A stretch of 64,000 nt of DNA, from contig JAFCGF010000003.1 in the NCBI GenBank assembly GCA_017608295.1, positions 124,001-188,000 on the forward strand. Direction: 5' to 3'. Each line of letters starts with the position of its first letter. Positions within the stretch are counted from its first letter, which is position 1. A program made the position numbers and the translations under genes. Positions 23,483 to 32,692 of the stretch are shown piece by piece. The DNA comes from Candidatus Woesearchaeota archaeon (GTDB taxonomy: Archaea; Nanoarchaeota; Nanoarchaeia; Woesearchaeales; JAGVZT01). Under the pieces are notes generated by a model. The model did no database searches. It had not been told where the DNA came from and was given only the letters and a program-made list of their open reading frames with translations.

Positions 23483-24166
23483 CTACTTCTCTGTGAGTTT
23501 GAGCTTGTGGATGGTGAACACGCCTGCGAAGTTCTCGTACTGCTTGGATGCCTTATCTATAGAGAGTTTCTTATTCCAGCCGGGAGCATCAAGAACAAAT
23601 GTTTCTAATTCCCCGCCTTCGCCGCTCGGCTGGATCTTATGGCTCCGCTCAAGTTTCGCAAGGTCTGAAATGGCCTGCTCGTCAATCTCCCTTCCAAGCC
23701 ACGAATCGTCGAATGGCTCAGCAAAGACTCCCACGATGATTACTTTAAATCCGTCTCGCACCAGGCGTTTTAAATAAGCTATCTGGTCTGTCTTCCACAA
23801 CGGACTCAAGCATTTGAGGTTGAGAGTCTTGCATATCTGCTCGATACGCTCCCTCTGGTAGTTGGATTCAATCGCACCAGTGACAACACCCTCAATGCGG
23901 AACTGCTTCCTTGCCCCGCGGATGAGCTGCGATAAGTCCGCTAATTCGTGCTCTTTCTCTCCCTTTGTTGTTATGGTGACCAATGGAAGCCCGATGGCCT
24001 CTGCCTGCGACGCTGTCCAGTTGATGTTAGGTGTATGGAACATGTAGCTGTGGGGGTTCTCAGATTCCACAGTCAATAAGCAGACAATCTCATGCCCCTG
24101 CTTTCTGGCAAGATGTATGGCGTAGACCGAATCCTTCCCTCCTGAAAATAATGCTGCGAGTTTCAT
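23483..24166 (-). CDS. dph6: Diphthine-ammonia ligase
   Basis: A 227-residue PP-loop ATPase that performs the last step of diphthamide synthesis on elongation factor 2, a modification found in archaea and eukaryotes. The PP-loop FSGGKDS (8-14) is at the N-terminus, ITTKGEKEHELADL and the GAIESNYQRERIEQICK segment match the family, and GEGGELETFVLDAP (about 182) is its C-terminal signature. Full length for an archaeal Dph6. It converges with the NrtR-like gene with no gap, and overlaps the leader of the HAD gene. Confidence 0.93.
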   Translation of the reverse strand: MKLAALFSGGKDSVYAIHLARKQGHEIVCLLTVESENPHSYMFHTPNINWTASQAEAIGLPLVTITTKGEKEHELADLSQLIRGARKQFRIEGVVTGAIESNYQRERIEQICKTLNLKCLSPLWKTDQIAYLKRLVRDGFKVIIVGVFAEPFDDSWLGREIDEQAISDLAKLERSHKIQPSGEGGELETFVLDAPGWNKKLSIDKASKQYENFAGVFTIHKLKLTEK

Positions 24167-24195
24167 GCGTCCAGTAGTCTATGAGGTTATATATA
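24088..24195 (+). promoter_or_regulatory. TATA box (24188-24195) for the HAD gene within the dph6 5' end
   Basis: TTATATAT at 24188-24195 is centred 27 nt upstream of the ATG at 24219. The region from 24088 on is dph6 coding sequence, so the two divergent genes share a very compact promoter area. Confidence 0.45.
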
Positions 24196-24218
24196 TCACT
24201 ACCGATTCTCCTGCCGCT

Positions 24219-24923
24219 ATGGACAAGATAGCATTCCTTGATTTTGACGGCACTTTGAGCAGCGGCTACAGCTCTATGATGTTCCTTGATTATGTGTATG
24301 ACAAGGGATTGTATGATGAGGGAGAGTACCATAAGCAGATGCAGTACATGGCTGATGTGAAGGCAGGAACAATGAGTTATAACGACTGGCTTCCAGCATG
24401 GGCGACTGCATGGGGCGCAGGGTTTGAAGGAAGGAGATATAGCGTAGTAATGCAGGCAGCAGAGGATTTCTTCAAGGATTTCAAGCAGAACATCTATCCC
24501 TCGTCGTATGATGTTGTCGAGCTTTTCCGCTCTTCAGGATACAAGCCCATCGTGCTCTCAGTCGGTGCATACGAAATAGTCTCAGTCGCAGCACAGGAGT
24601 TAGGAGTTCAAGACGCCATAGGCACGAAAATTGGCGTTGTCGATGATATCTATACTGGAGATGTCGTGACAGGACTTCATACACCGACAGGAAAGATGGA
24701 GTGGCTACAGGGAGTGCTGGCAGACGCCGGAATAGACCCTGACGAATGCGCTGCCTGCGGAGACTCTTTCCACGACGCTCCAATGCTTCAGAGTGTAGGC
24801 CATCCTTTTGCCCTGAATCCTTCGCCTGAGCTGGAGAACACAGCGATAGAGCACGGCTGGCCCTGCCTGACCTATGAGACAGTCGTTCCGCACCTGAAGG
24901 GCTGGCTCGAGGGAATGAAATAG
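24219..24923 (+). CDS. HAD-superfamily phosphatase (subfamily IB)
   Basis: A 234-residue phosphohydrolase of the phosphoserine phosphatase-like HAD-IB group. Motif I FLDFDGTL has nucleophile Asp8 and Asp10, motif II is LSVGAYE (about 115), and the late motif is CGDSFHDAPML (about 185). The alpha-helical cap (about 15-90) includes GTMSYNDWLPAWATAW. The substrate is not known; phosphoserine or a similar small phosphomonoester is possible. Upstream in-frame codons are rejected because the TATA box makes the ATG at 24219 leaderless. Confidence 0.88.
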   Translation: MDKIAFLDFDGTLSSGYSSMMFLDYVYDKGLYDEGEYHKQMQYMADVKAGTMSYNDWLPAWATAWGAGFEGRRYSVVMQAAEDFFKDFKQNIYPSSYDVVELFRSSGYKPIVLSVGAYEIVSVAAQELGVQDAIGTKIGVVDDIYTGDVVTGLHTPTGKMEWLQGVLADAGIDPDECAACGDSFHDAPMLQSVGHPFALNPSPELENTAIEHGWPCLTYETVVPHLKGWLEGMK

Positions 24924-24989
24924 GTATGCAGACTATTTTCCACAATGCTTAAATGCACTCTTTAGTTTTTCCTGTCTGGGGGATTAATT

Positions 24990-25892
24990 ATGGGAAGGAA
25001 AATCATAGCTACACTTGCAGCATTCTTGGGTGTGACAGCCGCAGCGACAGGTGTCGTGGGCTATCGCATGGAGACTGACGATGCCTTTGTGATGGAAGAA
25101 GAAGAGACTTCTGCTCCAGTTATGCATATAGGCGTTACAAACCGGACCATAGGCCAGATAATTCCTATTCCTGGTCTCTATGAAGACGCAGCAGCTAATA
25201 TCCAGTATTCTATTCGTGACTCGAAAGACAAGGACAAGGACTTGAGCTTCACATTCCGTGTTGCTGATGATGACCTGAGTAGTGTTGTCGTGTATGATGG
25301 GCTCAAAAAAGTGTACTCAACCTCACTGGATGATATTGTTGGGACAGTATATGGTGATGTGCGCTATGATGAGGAGCACAGCGGTTTCCATATGTTTAGA
25401 GTAGTTGCGCAGGACGCTTCGGGAAATACCACTCGTTCCATGTTTGTCATGAAGGGCAGGAATATTCTCTTTGGTGTGTATCCGGGGGATGAGCAGCCTC
25501 CGCTTGTATTCTTCGCAGACAAGGATGATGCCTGGTATGATTATTTTGAAGGGGAAGGTTATAAGGGAAAGGCGCAGATAAGTGATAAGACTCCGTACAT
25601 CATTGACGGATTCGAGCCCATGTCAGGGAGGCCGCCAATGTATGGCTTCTCTTCGCGCGTGTTTGATGAGGATCTGGCTCAAATAGAGCTTTACTTTAAC
25701 GATAACCTGGTGTGGGATAAGGAATTCACCAAGCGCAAAGTGGATGGGAGAACTGTGAAGAATCCTTCTGAGGTTCATCTAATGTACGGTGTGCCCAAGT
25801 TCGGCGACACCTATGAGATTACCGTGCGAGCCACTGATTCCCAGGGCAATGTCACAGAGGAATCAAGGACAGTAACAGCACCGACGGAGTGA
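24990..25892 (+). CDS. Secreted/anchored protein with Ig-like domains, copy 1
   Basis: A 300-residue exported protein with an N-terminal signal or anchor helix (KIIATLAAFLGVTAAATGVVGY). Two beta-sandwich regions of the Ig/cadherin-like kind follow: about 70-155, ending HMFRVVAQDASGNTTRSMFV, and about 200-298, ending YEITVRATDSQGNVTEESRTVTAPTE. The D-[AS]-x-G-N-x-T ends are typical of such domains in surface proteins. A paralogue of the same length follows directly. Function unknown; likely part of the cell envelope. Confidence 0.75.
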   Translation: MGRKIIATLAAFLGVTAAATGVVGYRMETDDAFVMEEEETSAPVMHIGVTNRTIGQIIPIPGLYEDAAANIQYSIRDSKDKDKDLSFTFRVADDDLSSVVVYDGLKKVYSTSLDDIVGTVYGDVRYDEEHSGFHMFRVVAQDASGNTTRSMFVMKGRNILFGVYPGDEQPPLVFFADKDDAWYDYFEGEGYKGKAQISDKTPYIIDGFEPMSGRPPMYGFSSRVFDEDLAQIELYFNDNLVWDKEFTKRKVDGRTVKNPSEVHLMYGVPKFGDTYEITVRATDSQGNVTEESRTVTAPTE

Positions 25893-25897
25893 TATAC

Positions 25898-26788
25898 ATG
25901 AAAAAATTTTTGATAGGATTGGCAGCATTTATTGGAGTATCGGCAGCAGCAGGCGGCGTTATCGCGCATCGAGTAGAAACCGAGGACGCCTTTGTTATGG
26001 ATGAGCTTTTTGATGTTGAGGAAAGCTCTGCGCCGGTAATGCACATAGGAACGACGATGCGCACCACCAGCCCGCGCCTCCCCCAATACCTTGGGGCAAA
26101 TATCCAGTATGTTATCAGGGATGACGTGGATAAGGACAGGCCACTGAACATCAGGTTCCGCATCGCTGACGATGACCTCACTAATGTTGTTATGTACGAC
26201 GGCCTGAAGCAGGTCTATGAGAAGACTCTTGATGAGATGGTCGGCACTGTGAACGCCGATATCCGCTACACCCCGGAGAACAGCGGCTTCCACATATTCA
26301 GGATAGAGGCACGTGATGCCTCGGGCAACCTCACGCGCTCAGTGTTCGCCACACAGGGAAATGAGATTCTTGTGGGCACATTCCCGGGGGACACGCAGCA
26401 GCCGTTCATCTATTTCGCGGACGGCGAGAACAGTTGGTATGAGCACGTGGAAGGGAACGGCTACGCTGGAAAAGTGCACATCAGTGACAAGAGCGAGCAT
26501 GTGCTTGATGATTCAGTGCAGGCTCCGCCGCCCCTGTATGGTTTCTCATCGAAGATATTCGACGAGGACCTCACCCACCTCACTGTCCTCCTGAACGGCC
26601 GCACAGTATACGACGCGGAATATGTCCCGCGGGAACTGGACAGGCGCCAGGTGAAGAATCCTGCTGAGGTGCATTTCCTGTTCACCTTGCTCAGGGATGG
26701 CAGGACTTATGATGTCTCGGTCATAGCGACCGACGGAGCCGGGCATGTGACAGAGGAGACACGCACTGTCACCACACCGACTGAGTAG
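25898..26788 (+). CDS. Secreted/anchored protein with Ig-like domains, copy 2
   Basis: A 296-residue paralogue of 24990-25892 with the same layout: N-terminal hydrophobic helix (MKKFLIGLAAFIGVSAAAGGVIAH), an EDAFVMDE block, a first Ig-like region ending ARDASGNLTRSVF and a second ending ATDGAGHVTEETRTVTTPTE. The ATG at 25898 is preferred over a GTG three codons upstream. Codon use differs from copy 1 (more C/G in third positions), so the pair has drifted in composition since the duplication. Confidence 0.75.
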   Translation: MKKFLIGLAAFIGVSAAAGGVIAHRVETEDAFVMDELFDVEESSAPVMHIGTTMRTTSPRLPQYLGANIQYVIRDDVDKDRPLNIRFRIADDDLTNVVMYDGLKQVYEKTLDEMVGTVNADIRYTPENSGFHIFRIEARDASGNLTRSVFATQGNEILVGTFPGDTQQPFIYFADGENSWYEHVEGNGYAGKVHISDKSEHVLDDSVQAPPPLYGFSSKIFDEDLTHLTVLLNGRTVYDAEYVPRELDRRQVKNPAEVHFLFTLLRDGRTYDVSVIATDGAGHVTEETRTVTTPTE

Positions 26789-26838
26789 CGTAAGATTTAT
26801 AGAGTGCAACATCCAGTGAATTAGCAGGAGGTATATTC

Positions 26839-27222
26839 ATGACTGTCCAAGTGAAGTGCAAGAATTGCGGGAACATGGCTCCTGCAGACCAATTCAAGAT
26901 AGACTATCGCTTCGGCTTTGTGGTATGCCCTGTGTGCCAGAAGAGCAATAAGGGAAAGAAGGCAGAGCCCCTGCGCCCTGTGAAGAAGAAGGAAGAGCAG
27001 GTCAAGACAGGCCCGAGAAAGCAGAGGCCGGTCGGCTGGGATGAGGATGATGTCCTGCTTGATAAGCTCTGGAAGGAGAAGCAGCATAAGAAAGGCATTC
27101 TCACCAAAGTTGGAGCGGGCATCATGCGCTATACTTGCGGCAAGTGCAATTACTCATTTACATTCCGAGAGGACAGGCAGCCAAATAGCTGCCCCTACTG
27201 CAACAGCGCTATAGGCGGCTAA
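26839..27222 (+). CDS. Zinc-ribbon protein with two CxxC pairs at each end
   Basis: A 127-residue protein with two zinc ribbons. The first uses CKNC (8-11) and CPVC (about 31-34); the second uses CGKC (about 100-103) and CPYC (about 119-122). Between them lies a Lys-rich linker (about 38-95). A GGAGG ribosome binding site is present at 26828-26832. Such proteins often contact nucleic acid or partners, but none is identifiable. It converges with the CoA-transferase gene, 1 nt apart. Confidence 0.75.
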   Translation: MTVQVKCKNCGNMAPADQFKIDYRFGFVVCPVCQKSNKGKKAEPLRPVKKKEEQVKTGPRKQRPVGWDEDDVLLDKLWKEKQHKKGILTKVGAGIMRYTCGKCNYSFTFREDRQPNSCPYCNSAIGG

Positions 27223-27223
27223 A

Positions 27224-28519
27224 TCAGAGCAGGCGTCGCTTTCTGGCTCCCTTTTCCAGGTCCTTCTGGTGGTCAGGGTGGGCTATGCTGATGAGGGCCT
27301 TCGCCCTGTCGCGCACCGATTTGCCGAATAGGTTCACCATGCCAAATTCTGTCACGACATAGTGCACATCTCCCCGTGAGGTGACAACGCCAGCTCCTGG
27401 TGCGAGTTCAGGCACAATCTTGGATATAGTGCCGCCCTTTACTGTGGAGGCGAAGGCGATAATCGGCTTTCCACCCTTTGAATGGGTAGCGCCGCGGATG
27501 AAGTCCACCTGCCCCCCTATGCCGCTGTAGAACCTGTGCCCTATTGAATCAGAGCACACCTGCCCTGTCAGGTCAATCTGGATGCAGGAATTGATAGCGA
27601 CCATTTTCGGGTTCTTCGCGATGAGGAAGGGGTCATTGGTGTAATCGCATGGATAGAATTCTATCTTGTCGTTATTGTTGCACCAGTCATACACCTTTTT
27701 GCTGCCAAGCAGGAAACTGGCGATGCTTTTGCCTGTGTGGACTGGCTTCTTTGAGTTGTTGACAGCCCCGCATTTCATGAGCTCCATGGCCTGGTCGCAG
27801 AACATCTCGGTGTGAATGCCCAGGTCCTTGTGGTCCTTGAGCTTGCTGAGCGCTGCGTCAGGAATCTCACCTATGCCTGCTTGGAGTGTTGCGCCGTCCT
27901 CAACAATGTCCGCAATATAGCCTCCTATGGTCTGAGCCAATGCACTCGGGGGGGGATAGATGAATTCCATCAGGGGCGTGTCCACTGGGATGAGGTTCGC
28001 AATCTTGTCGATATGGATATTTGTGTCCCCACAAGTGTGGGGCATCTGCTCATTTACTTCTGCGACCACAATCTTTGCAGTTTCGGCAGCTGCCTTTTCA
28101 GTGTCAATCGCCGAGCCGTAAGAGCAGAATCCTTCCTCATCTGGCGGAGACACCATGATGAGCGCCACATCAGTCTTGATCTGGCCGTTCCAGAAGAGGC
28201 CTGGTACCTGGTGGAGGAAAATAGGGATGTAGTCTGCCCGGCCATCGTTCACCGCCTGCCGGACATTGCTCCCTATGAACAGCGCGTTATGCCTGAAGCT
28301 GTCTTTGTATTCAGGAAGCGAGTAGTCTGCCTTGCCGGGGATGAGCAGGTGGTGCACAGTGACGTTCTTCACGTCTGGAGCGCGCGTGAGCATCGCCTGA
28401 GTGAGCTGTTCAGGCTGGGCGCATCCTGAGCCGATGAACACGTGGCTGTTCGATTGGATGCTCTTGACAGCATCTTCGGGTGTGGTGATTTTGTCCGCGT
28501 ATTTCTTCTGCCATTTCAT
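27224..28519 (-). CDS. Acetyl-CoA hydrolase/CoA-transferase family protein
   Basis: A 431-residue family I CoA-transferase, similar to 4-hydroxybutyrate/butyryl CoA-transferases and acetyl-CoA hydrolases. The active-site Glu is expected at Glu238 in GIHTEMF, and the CoA-binding region GIGGQVDFIRGA is present (about 340). The N-terminal half carries SPPDEEGFCSYG. It may move CoA between acetate and other short acids during fermentation (inference). A TATA-like AGATATAAG lies about 40 nt upstream. Confidence 0.88.
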   Translation of the reverse strand: MKWQKKYADKITTPEDAVKSIQSNSHVFIGSGCAQPEQLTQAMLTRAPDVKNVTVHHLLIPGKADYSLPEYKDSFRHNALFIGSNVRQAVNDGRADYIPIFLHQVPGLFWNGQIKTDVALIMVSPPDEEGFCSYGSAIDTEKAAAETAKIVVAEVNEQMPHTCGDTNIHIDKIANLIPVDTPLMEFIYPPPSALAQTIGGYIADIVEDGATLQAGIGEIPDAALSKLKDHKDLGIHTEMFCDQAMELMKCGAVNNSKKPVHTGKSIASFLLGSKKVYDWCNNNDKIEFYPCDYTNDPFLIAKNPKMVAINSCIQIDLTGQVCSDSIGHRFYSGIGGQVDFIRGATHSKGGKPIIAFASTVKGGTISKIVPELAPGAGVVTSRGDVHYVVTEFGMVNLFGKSVRDRAKALISIAHPDHQKDLEKGARKRRLL

Positions 28520-28643
28520 GAGAATCCCTCGTCGCTTAAGAGGAGCGTTACTTTCTTATATCTTTCGGGCGTACATAGAGACTTAACAAGTGTAAAGTTT
28601 TTTATGTCAACCTTACTTTTCATCCCTTGGTGAGATGTGAAAC

Positions 28644-29702
28644 ATGGAATTTAGGCGTCGGATGCTGCTTGTGCTCATCGTGCTGCTCTGCCTGGCTGGG
28701 ATGGGCGTATCCCTGTATGACCTGACACACGATTGGGCCTCTGAGGACAGCTTCTGCGACATCACCACCAAGTTCTCCTGTACTGTAGTGAACAGCAGCA
28801 AATACGCTAAGATTCTGGGGATACCAGTGGCATTGATAGGGTTTGCTGGCTATCTTGCCCTCTGCTTCCTGGCTGTGCACCAGCTCATCTCGCATTTTGA
28901 CGGGTTTATGCATGACCTGATGCTCCTCGCTGCATTTGCTGCAGTCGTATTCTCCCTTTACCTCACTGCAATTGAGGCCTTTGTGCTCAATGTCTATTGC
29001 CCGACCTGCCTCGCTTCGCTGGCTTTTATTATTGGAGTATTCATCTCAATCCTGTTTCTTTATACTGGCTTAGACAGGCATCTGCTCCTGCAGAAATTAG
29101 GGACTCCTGTAGGTTTTGCCTTGCTTTTCTCTGGGATTTTGGGTATTGTCTTTATTTCTACACTAGCGTATCATTTCACCCCTGAGCCTGCTTCACATGC
29201 GGGCTTTATCACCCAGAGCTCAGGATTTGAGGCTGAACTCTCAGAAGGGACTGGGGGCCCTCAAGCTGAGCAAGAGCCAGTCCCAGAATCAGAACCATCT
29301 CCAGAGCCTGAACCTGTGGCTGTGTCGTCTGGACAAGAACCTAAGCCAGCCGAACCAGAACCAGAACCCGAGCCAGAGCCTGAAGTAGAGCCTATGCCAG
29401 AGCCTCAAGAGCATATGCTGGATGAGTTCGCCCAGTGCCTCACTGACAAAGGCATTCATATCTATATTTCTGTATATTGCGGGCACTGCGCAAGCCAGGC
29501 CCAGATGTTCGGCGATTCCTTCCGCTATGTGACTTATGTGGACTGCTCCAACCAGGAGGTTGTCAACTATTGCATCAATCAGAATGTAACAGGCACTCCA
29601 ACGTGGGGATTTCCGGACGGCACACACTTGGTGGGCAAGAGAAGCCTCTTTGAGTTGGAGGAAACAAGTGGCTGTGAACTCCCATCGAACTATGAGGAAT
29701 GA
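28644..29702 (+). CDS. VKOR-thioredoxin fusion with Pro-Glu linker, copy 1
   Basis: A 352-residue membrane protein that makes disulfides in exported proteins. The VKOR part (about 1-155, four or five helices) has the loop pair Cys38 and Cys46, Ser51, and the active CPTC (119-122). A linker of about 55 residues (about 203-257) is mostly Pro, Glu and Ser. The C-terminal thioredoxin-like domain has YCGHC (about 275) and a TPTWGFPDG cis-Pro loop. The fusion lets VKOR oxidise its own Trx partner while passing electrons to quinone. A second, linker-less copy follows. Confidence 0.92.
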   Translation: MEFRRRMLLVLIVLLCLAGMGVSLYDLTHDWASEDSFCDITTKFSCTVVNSSKYAKILGIPVALIGFAGYLALCFLAVHQLISHFDGFMHDLMLLAAFAAVVFSLYLTAIEAFVLNVYCPTCLASLAFIIGVFISILFLYTGLDRHLLLQKLGTPVGFALLFSGILGIVFISTLAYHFTPEPASHAGFITQSSGFEAELSEGTGGPQAEQEPVPESEPSPEPEPVAVSSGQEPKPAEPEPEPEPEPEVEPMPEPQEHMLDEFAQCLTDKGIHIYISVYCGHCASQAQMFGDSFRYVTYVDCSNQEVVNYCINQNVTGTPTWGFPDGTHLVGKRSLFELEETSGCELPSNYEE

Positions 29703-29760
29703 TTCTTCTAAGCGTAAAGCATAAAAAACATACCCTTCTCACTCCGCCAGTGAAGTACTG

Positions 29761-30633
29761 ATGAAAAGGAGAGACTGGTTATTGCTCATTGTGCTGTTCA
29801 GCCTGGTGGGGCTCATGATATCAGTATATGATGTGAGGCATCCTTGGGGTGAGGAGGGCGCCTTCTGTGACTTCAACTCGGCCTGGTCGTGCAGCATCGT
29901 GAACACCTGCAAATGGGCTCGGCTTTTTGGGATAAAAATCGCGGCCTTTGGCGTTGCCGGTTATCTCTTCCTCTTCGCAGGAGCAACCTATACCCTTGGC
30001 ACTGGATTGAATCCTTTGGTGAGAAGGCTCATGTTCCTTGCTGCAGGGGCAGCATCGTTGTTCTCCCTGTACCTCACGGGAATTGAGGCCTTCATATTGC
30101 ACGTCTTCTGTCCCACGTGCCTCATCTCGCAGGCATTGATACTGCTCATCCTGGTGGGTACATGGTTCCTGTACACCAAGGCTGAGCGCACGGAGCTGGT
30201 GAAAAAGGCATCCACTGTATCTGGAGCTGTCATTGTTGTTTCGTTTATCATAGGAGTGCCGCTCGCGACGCATCTCCTGTACAGCATCTGCTTTACTATC
30301 CATGACCATGACACTCCAGTTGTGCCGCTGGGCAATCTCGATGACTTCGCGAAATGCCTCACCGAGAGCGGTGCAATGATGTACGGGAAGTACAACTGCG
30401 GCTATTGCCTCGAGCAGAAGGAAAGTTTTGGGGAGTCGTGGCAGTACATGAATTATGTCGAGTGCGGCATTGAGGGCCAGCCTTACTTTCAGGTAGAAGA
30501 GTGCAGGCATGCACGTATCGAGGGCTACCCCACCTGGAGATTCGCTGACGGCAGTGAAGTGCTTGGGGCTCCTTCATTTATCATCCTAGCCGCAAAGACC
30601 GGCTGTGATTTGCCAGCAGCAGAGGATGTCTAG
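29761..30633 (+). CDS. VKOR-thioredoxin fusion, copy 2
   Basis: A 290-residue paralogue of the previous protein, with loop Cys36 and Cys44, active CPTC (117-120), and a C-terminal Trx-like domain with CGYC (about 214) and GYPTWRFADG. It lacks the Pro-Glu linker, so its Trx domain sits close to the membrane. Having one short and one long version may allow different reach or specificity (inference). A TATA-like GCATAAAAAAC lies about 30 nt upstream, so it may be separately transcribed. Its end overlaps the metal permease stop by 4 nt. Confidence 0.92.
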   Translation: MKRRDWLLLIVLFSLVGLMISVYDVRHPWGEEGAFCDFNSAWSCSIVNTCKWARLFGIKIAAFGVAGYLFLFAGATYTLGTGLNPLVRRLMFLAAGAASLFSLYLTGIEAFILHVFCPTCLISQALILLILVGTWFLYTKAERTELVKKASTVSGAVIVVSFIIGVPLATHLLYSICFTIHDHDTPVVPLGNLDDFAKCLTESGAMMYGKYNCGYCLEQKESFGESWQYMNYVECGIEGQPYFQVEECRHARIEGYPTWRFADGSEVLGAPSFIILAAKTGCDLPAAEDV

Positions 30634-31934
30634 CTTTTCTTGTTAGGAATTGGTTTACCATGGGGATCCTTCGAAGGATAACCTAAAGTGTCATTAAGTT
30701 GCTCGACTTCAACTTCTGTAAGGACATGTTCCACTTCTTCAGCTTCTGTATGAAGCATTTCCCTATCCATACCTATGCCGTTGAGATAAGTCTCCCACAA
30801 TCGGTGCCTGCGTAGCACTTCCTCTGCCTTTAAAATCCCCTTATCGCTGAGGATGATTCCGTTGCCGGTGAGTGTGATGAGACCTTTGCGGGCATAGTGG
30901 CTGGCCTTGCTGAGAATCTCATTTTCCTCAAGTCCCAGGCTCTCGGCCAGCATCACTACAGGAACGGGTTGTTTTCCATCTTCTTCGTGGATTTTGTAGG
31001 TGTACTTGAGGAAATCCTCGAGATCCATCTTCCGGTTCCTCATCCATCGATATGCTATCTGTTGGAGTATGCCTTGGTGCGGGGAGAAGAAAAGGGCAAG
31101 CACGAACAAGCTAGTCGCGACGAGGACGATGGCTGGTCCAGAAGAGACATTGAGATGAAATGAAAGAAATAGTCCCACTACAGATGAGAATATTCCTAAG
31201 CCGGCTGCAAAGAGCATCATGTGATGCAGCCTGTGCGTAAGGAGATATGTGGTCGCTCCAGGAGTGATGAGCATTCCTACTGCAAGTACAACACCCACTG
31301 TCTGGAGGCTCGCGACGATAGAGATTGCGAGCAACACCATCATGAGATAATGAAGCCCAGTGGCTGGAAGGCCAATGGCAGCAGTCATGGTGGGATCGAA
31401 TGACAGAATGAGGAATTCTTTGTAGAGGAAGGCGATGCAGCCGACTACTGTGATTCCACTCGCAAGAGTGAGGAGGAGGTCTGTGGAGGAGACTGCCAGG
31501 ACATTCCCAAAGAGGATGTGCATGAGATCGATGCTCTTGCTCTTTATGACGCTGATGAGGATGATGCCCATGGCAAGGGCTCCGGTGAGCATTATGCCCA
31601 TTGCAGTGTCTTCTTTGACCTTTGAGTTCTGCATGATGAACCCGATGCCCACAGCAGAAAGGACTCCGCTGATGAAAGCCCCCCAGAAGAAGTTGATTCC
31701 GATTATGAATGCTATAGCCACTCCGGGAAGCACGGCATGCGAGAGCGCATCTCCCATCAGCGCCAGCCTCCGCACGATGATGTAGCTCCCTATGACCGCG
31801 CTCATCGTGCCGACGAGTATGCAGGCGATGGCTGCGCGGATCATGAACTCGTAGGTGAATGGGGTGTAGGCTGCACAGAATTGGGATGAGGAACATGCCC
31901 CGGCAGCTGCCGTGATGAGGCTGTCAAGAATCAT
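30630..31934 (-). CDS. Metal ABC permease fused to DtxR-like domain (YtgCR-like)
   Basis: A 434-residue fusion. Residues 1 to about 290 form an ABC-3 (ZnuB/MntB-type) permease with eight or nine helices (GDALSHAVLPGVAIAF; VGVVLAVGMLITPGATTYLLT). Residues about 298-434 form a cytoplasmic DtxR/IdeR-like region: helix-turn-helix around PVVMLAESLGLEENEILSKASHYARKGLITLTGNGIILSDKG, then HRLWETYL and LHTEAEEVEHVL of the metal-binding/dimerisation part. This layout is known from chlamydial YtgCR, where the regulator is cut free. It is the last of four genes, overlapping the ATPase gene by 4 nt. Confidence 0.92.
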   Translation of the reverse strand: MILDSLITAAAGACSSSQFCAAYTPFTYEFMIRAAIACILVGTMSAVIGSYIIVRRLALMGDALSHAVLPGVAIAFIIGINFFWGAFISGVLSAVGIGFIMQNSKVKEDTAMGIMLTGALAMGIILISVIKSKSIDLMHILFGNVLAVSSTDLLLTLASGITVVGCIAFLYKEFLILSFDPTMTAAIGLPATGLHYLMMVLLAISIVASLQTVGVVLAVGMLITPGATTYLLTHRLHHMMLFAAGLGIFSSVVGLFLSFHLNVSSGPAIVLVATSLFVLALFFSPHQGILQQIAYRWMRNRKMDLEDFLKYTYKIHEEDGKQPVPVVMLAESLGLEENEILSKASHYARKGLITLTGNGIILSDKGILKAEEVLRRHRLWETYLNGIGMDREMLHTEAEEVEHVLTEVEVEQLNDTLGYPSKDPHGKPIPNKKS

Positions 31935-32692
31935 CGCTTCACCTCTATTCCAGGCAGCGGCACAGTCCCCCTTGGCCCGTAAGTCTTACTAATCATCTCT
32001 TTTGTGAATACCTTTGAGATGCTTCCATAGGCCACGATATGCTGGTTGAGCAGGATGAGAGAATCAAACAGGCCGATGACATCATTGAGGTCATGATTCA
32101 CGACAAGTATTGTCTTCCCTTCACTTTTCATCTCCCTAAGAATGCGCTTGATGGTGCCCTCTGTCTTGGCATCCACACCTACGAACGGCTCGTCGAGCAG
32201 TATCACATCCGCCTGTTGGCAGATGGCTCTCGCGAGGAACACTCGCTGTCTCTGTCCACCGGAGAGCTGGCCAATCTGTCGCTCTGCGTAGGCTCCCATC
32301 TCCACTTTTTTAAGGGCTATTTCCACGGCTTTCCAATGTGATTCCTTCGGCTTGCGAAGCCATCCTATCTGCCTATAGAGGCCCATCATCACGACTTCTT
32401 TGACTATGATGGGAAAATCCCAATCTACAGTGCTGCTCTGGGGCACATAGGAGATTTTCTCCCTGCTCTTCTCTAATGGTCTGCCGAAAATTTTAATGTG
32501 CCCCCGTTCTACCTGGATAAGACCAAGCATCCCTTTTAGCAGGGTGCTCTTTCCCGCACCATTGGGACCCATGATGCCCACAATATTTCCTGGTGGGATA
32601 GAGAGGGTTATATTACGCAACGCAGGTCGTTTCTGATAGGAGACCCAGAGTCCGTGTATCTCTATCGCAGCTTCCTTTTTTTTTGCTGTCAT
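31931..32692 (-). CDS. Metal ABC transporter ATP-binding protein
   Basis: A 253-residue ABC ATPase of the ZnuC/MntA type. Walker A GPNGAGKST (42-50), Q loop YVPQSSTVDWDFP, signature LSGGQRQRV (about 138) and Walker B VILLDEPFVGVD (about 157) are intact, as is the switch His in VVNHDLNDV. The STVDWDFP sequence is typical of Mn/Zn/Fe importers. It powers uptake with the permease fusion and the binding lipoprotein; the genes overlap by 4 nt on both sides. Confidence 0.95.
   Translation of the reverse strand: MTAKKKEAAIEIHGLWVSYQKRPALRNITLSIPPGNIVGIMGPNGAGKSTLLKGMLGLIQVERGHIKIFGRPLEKSREKISYVPQSSTVDWDFPIIVKEVVMMGLYRQIGWLRKPKESHWKAVEIALKKVEMGAYAERQIGQLSGGQRQRVFLARAICQQADVILLDEPFVGVDAKTEGTIKRILREMKSEGKTILVVNHDLNDVIGLFDSLILLNQHIVAYGSISKVFTKEMISKTYGPRGTVPLPGIEVKR

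Noticed and set aside
31111..31896. Second minus-strand frame of 261 codons inside the metal permease
   Set aside because: His/Arg/Ser-rich out-of-frame shadow of the permease-DtxR fusion.
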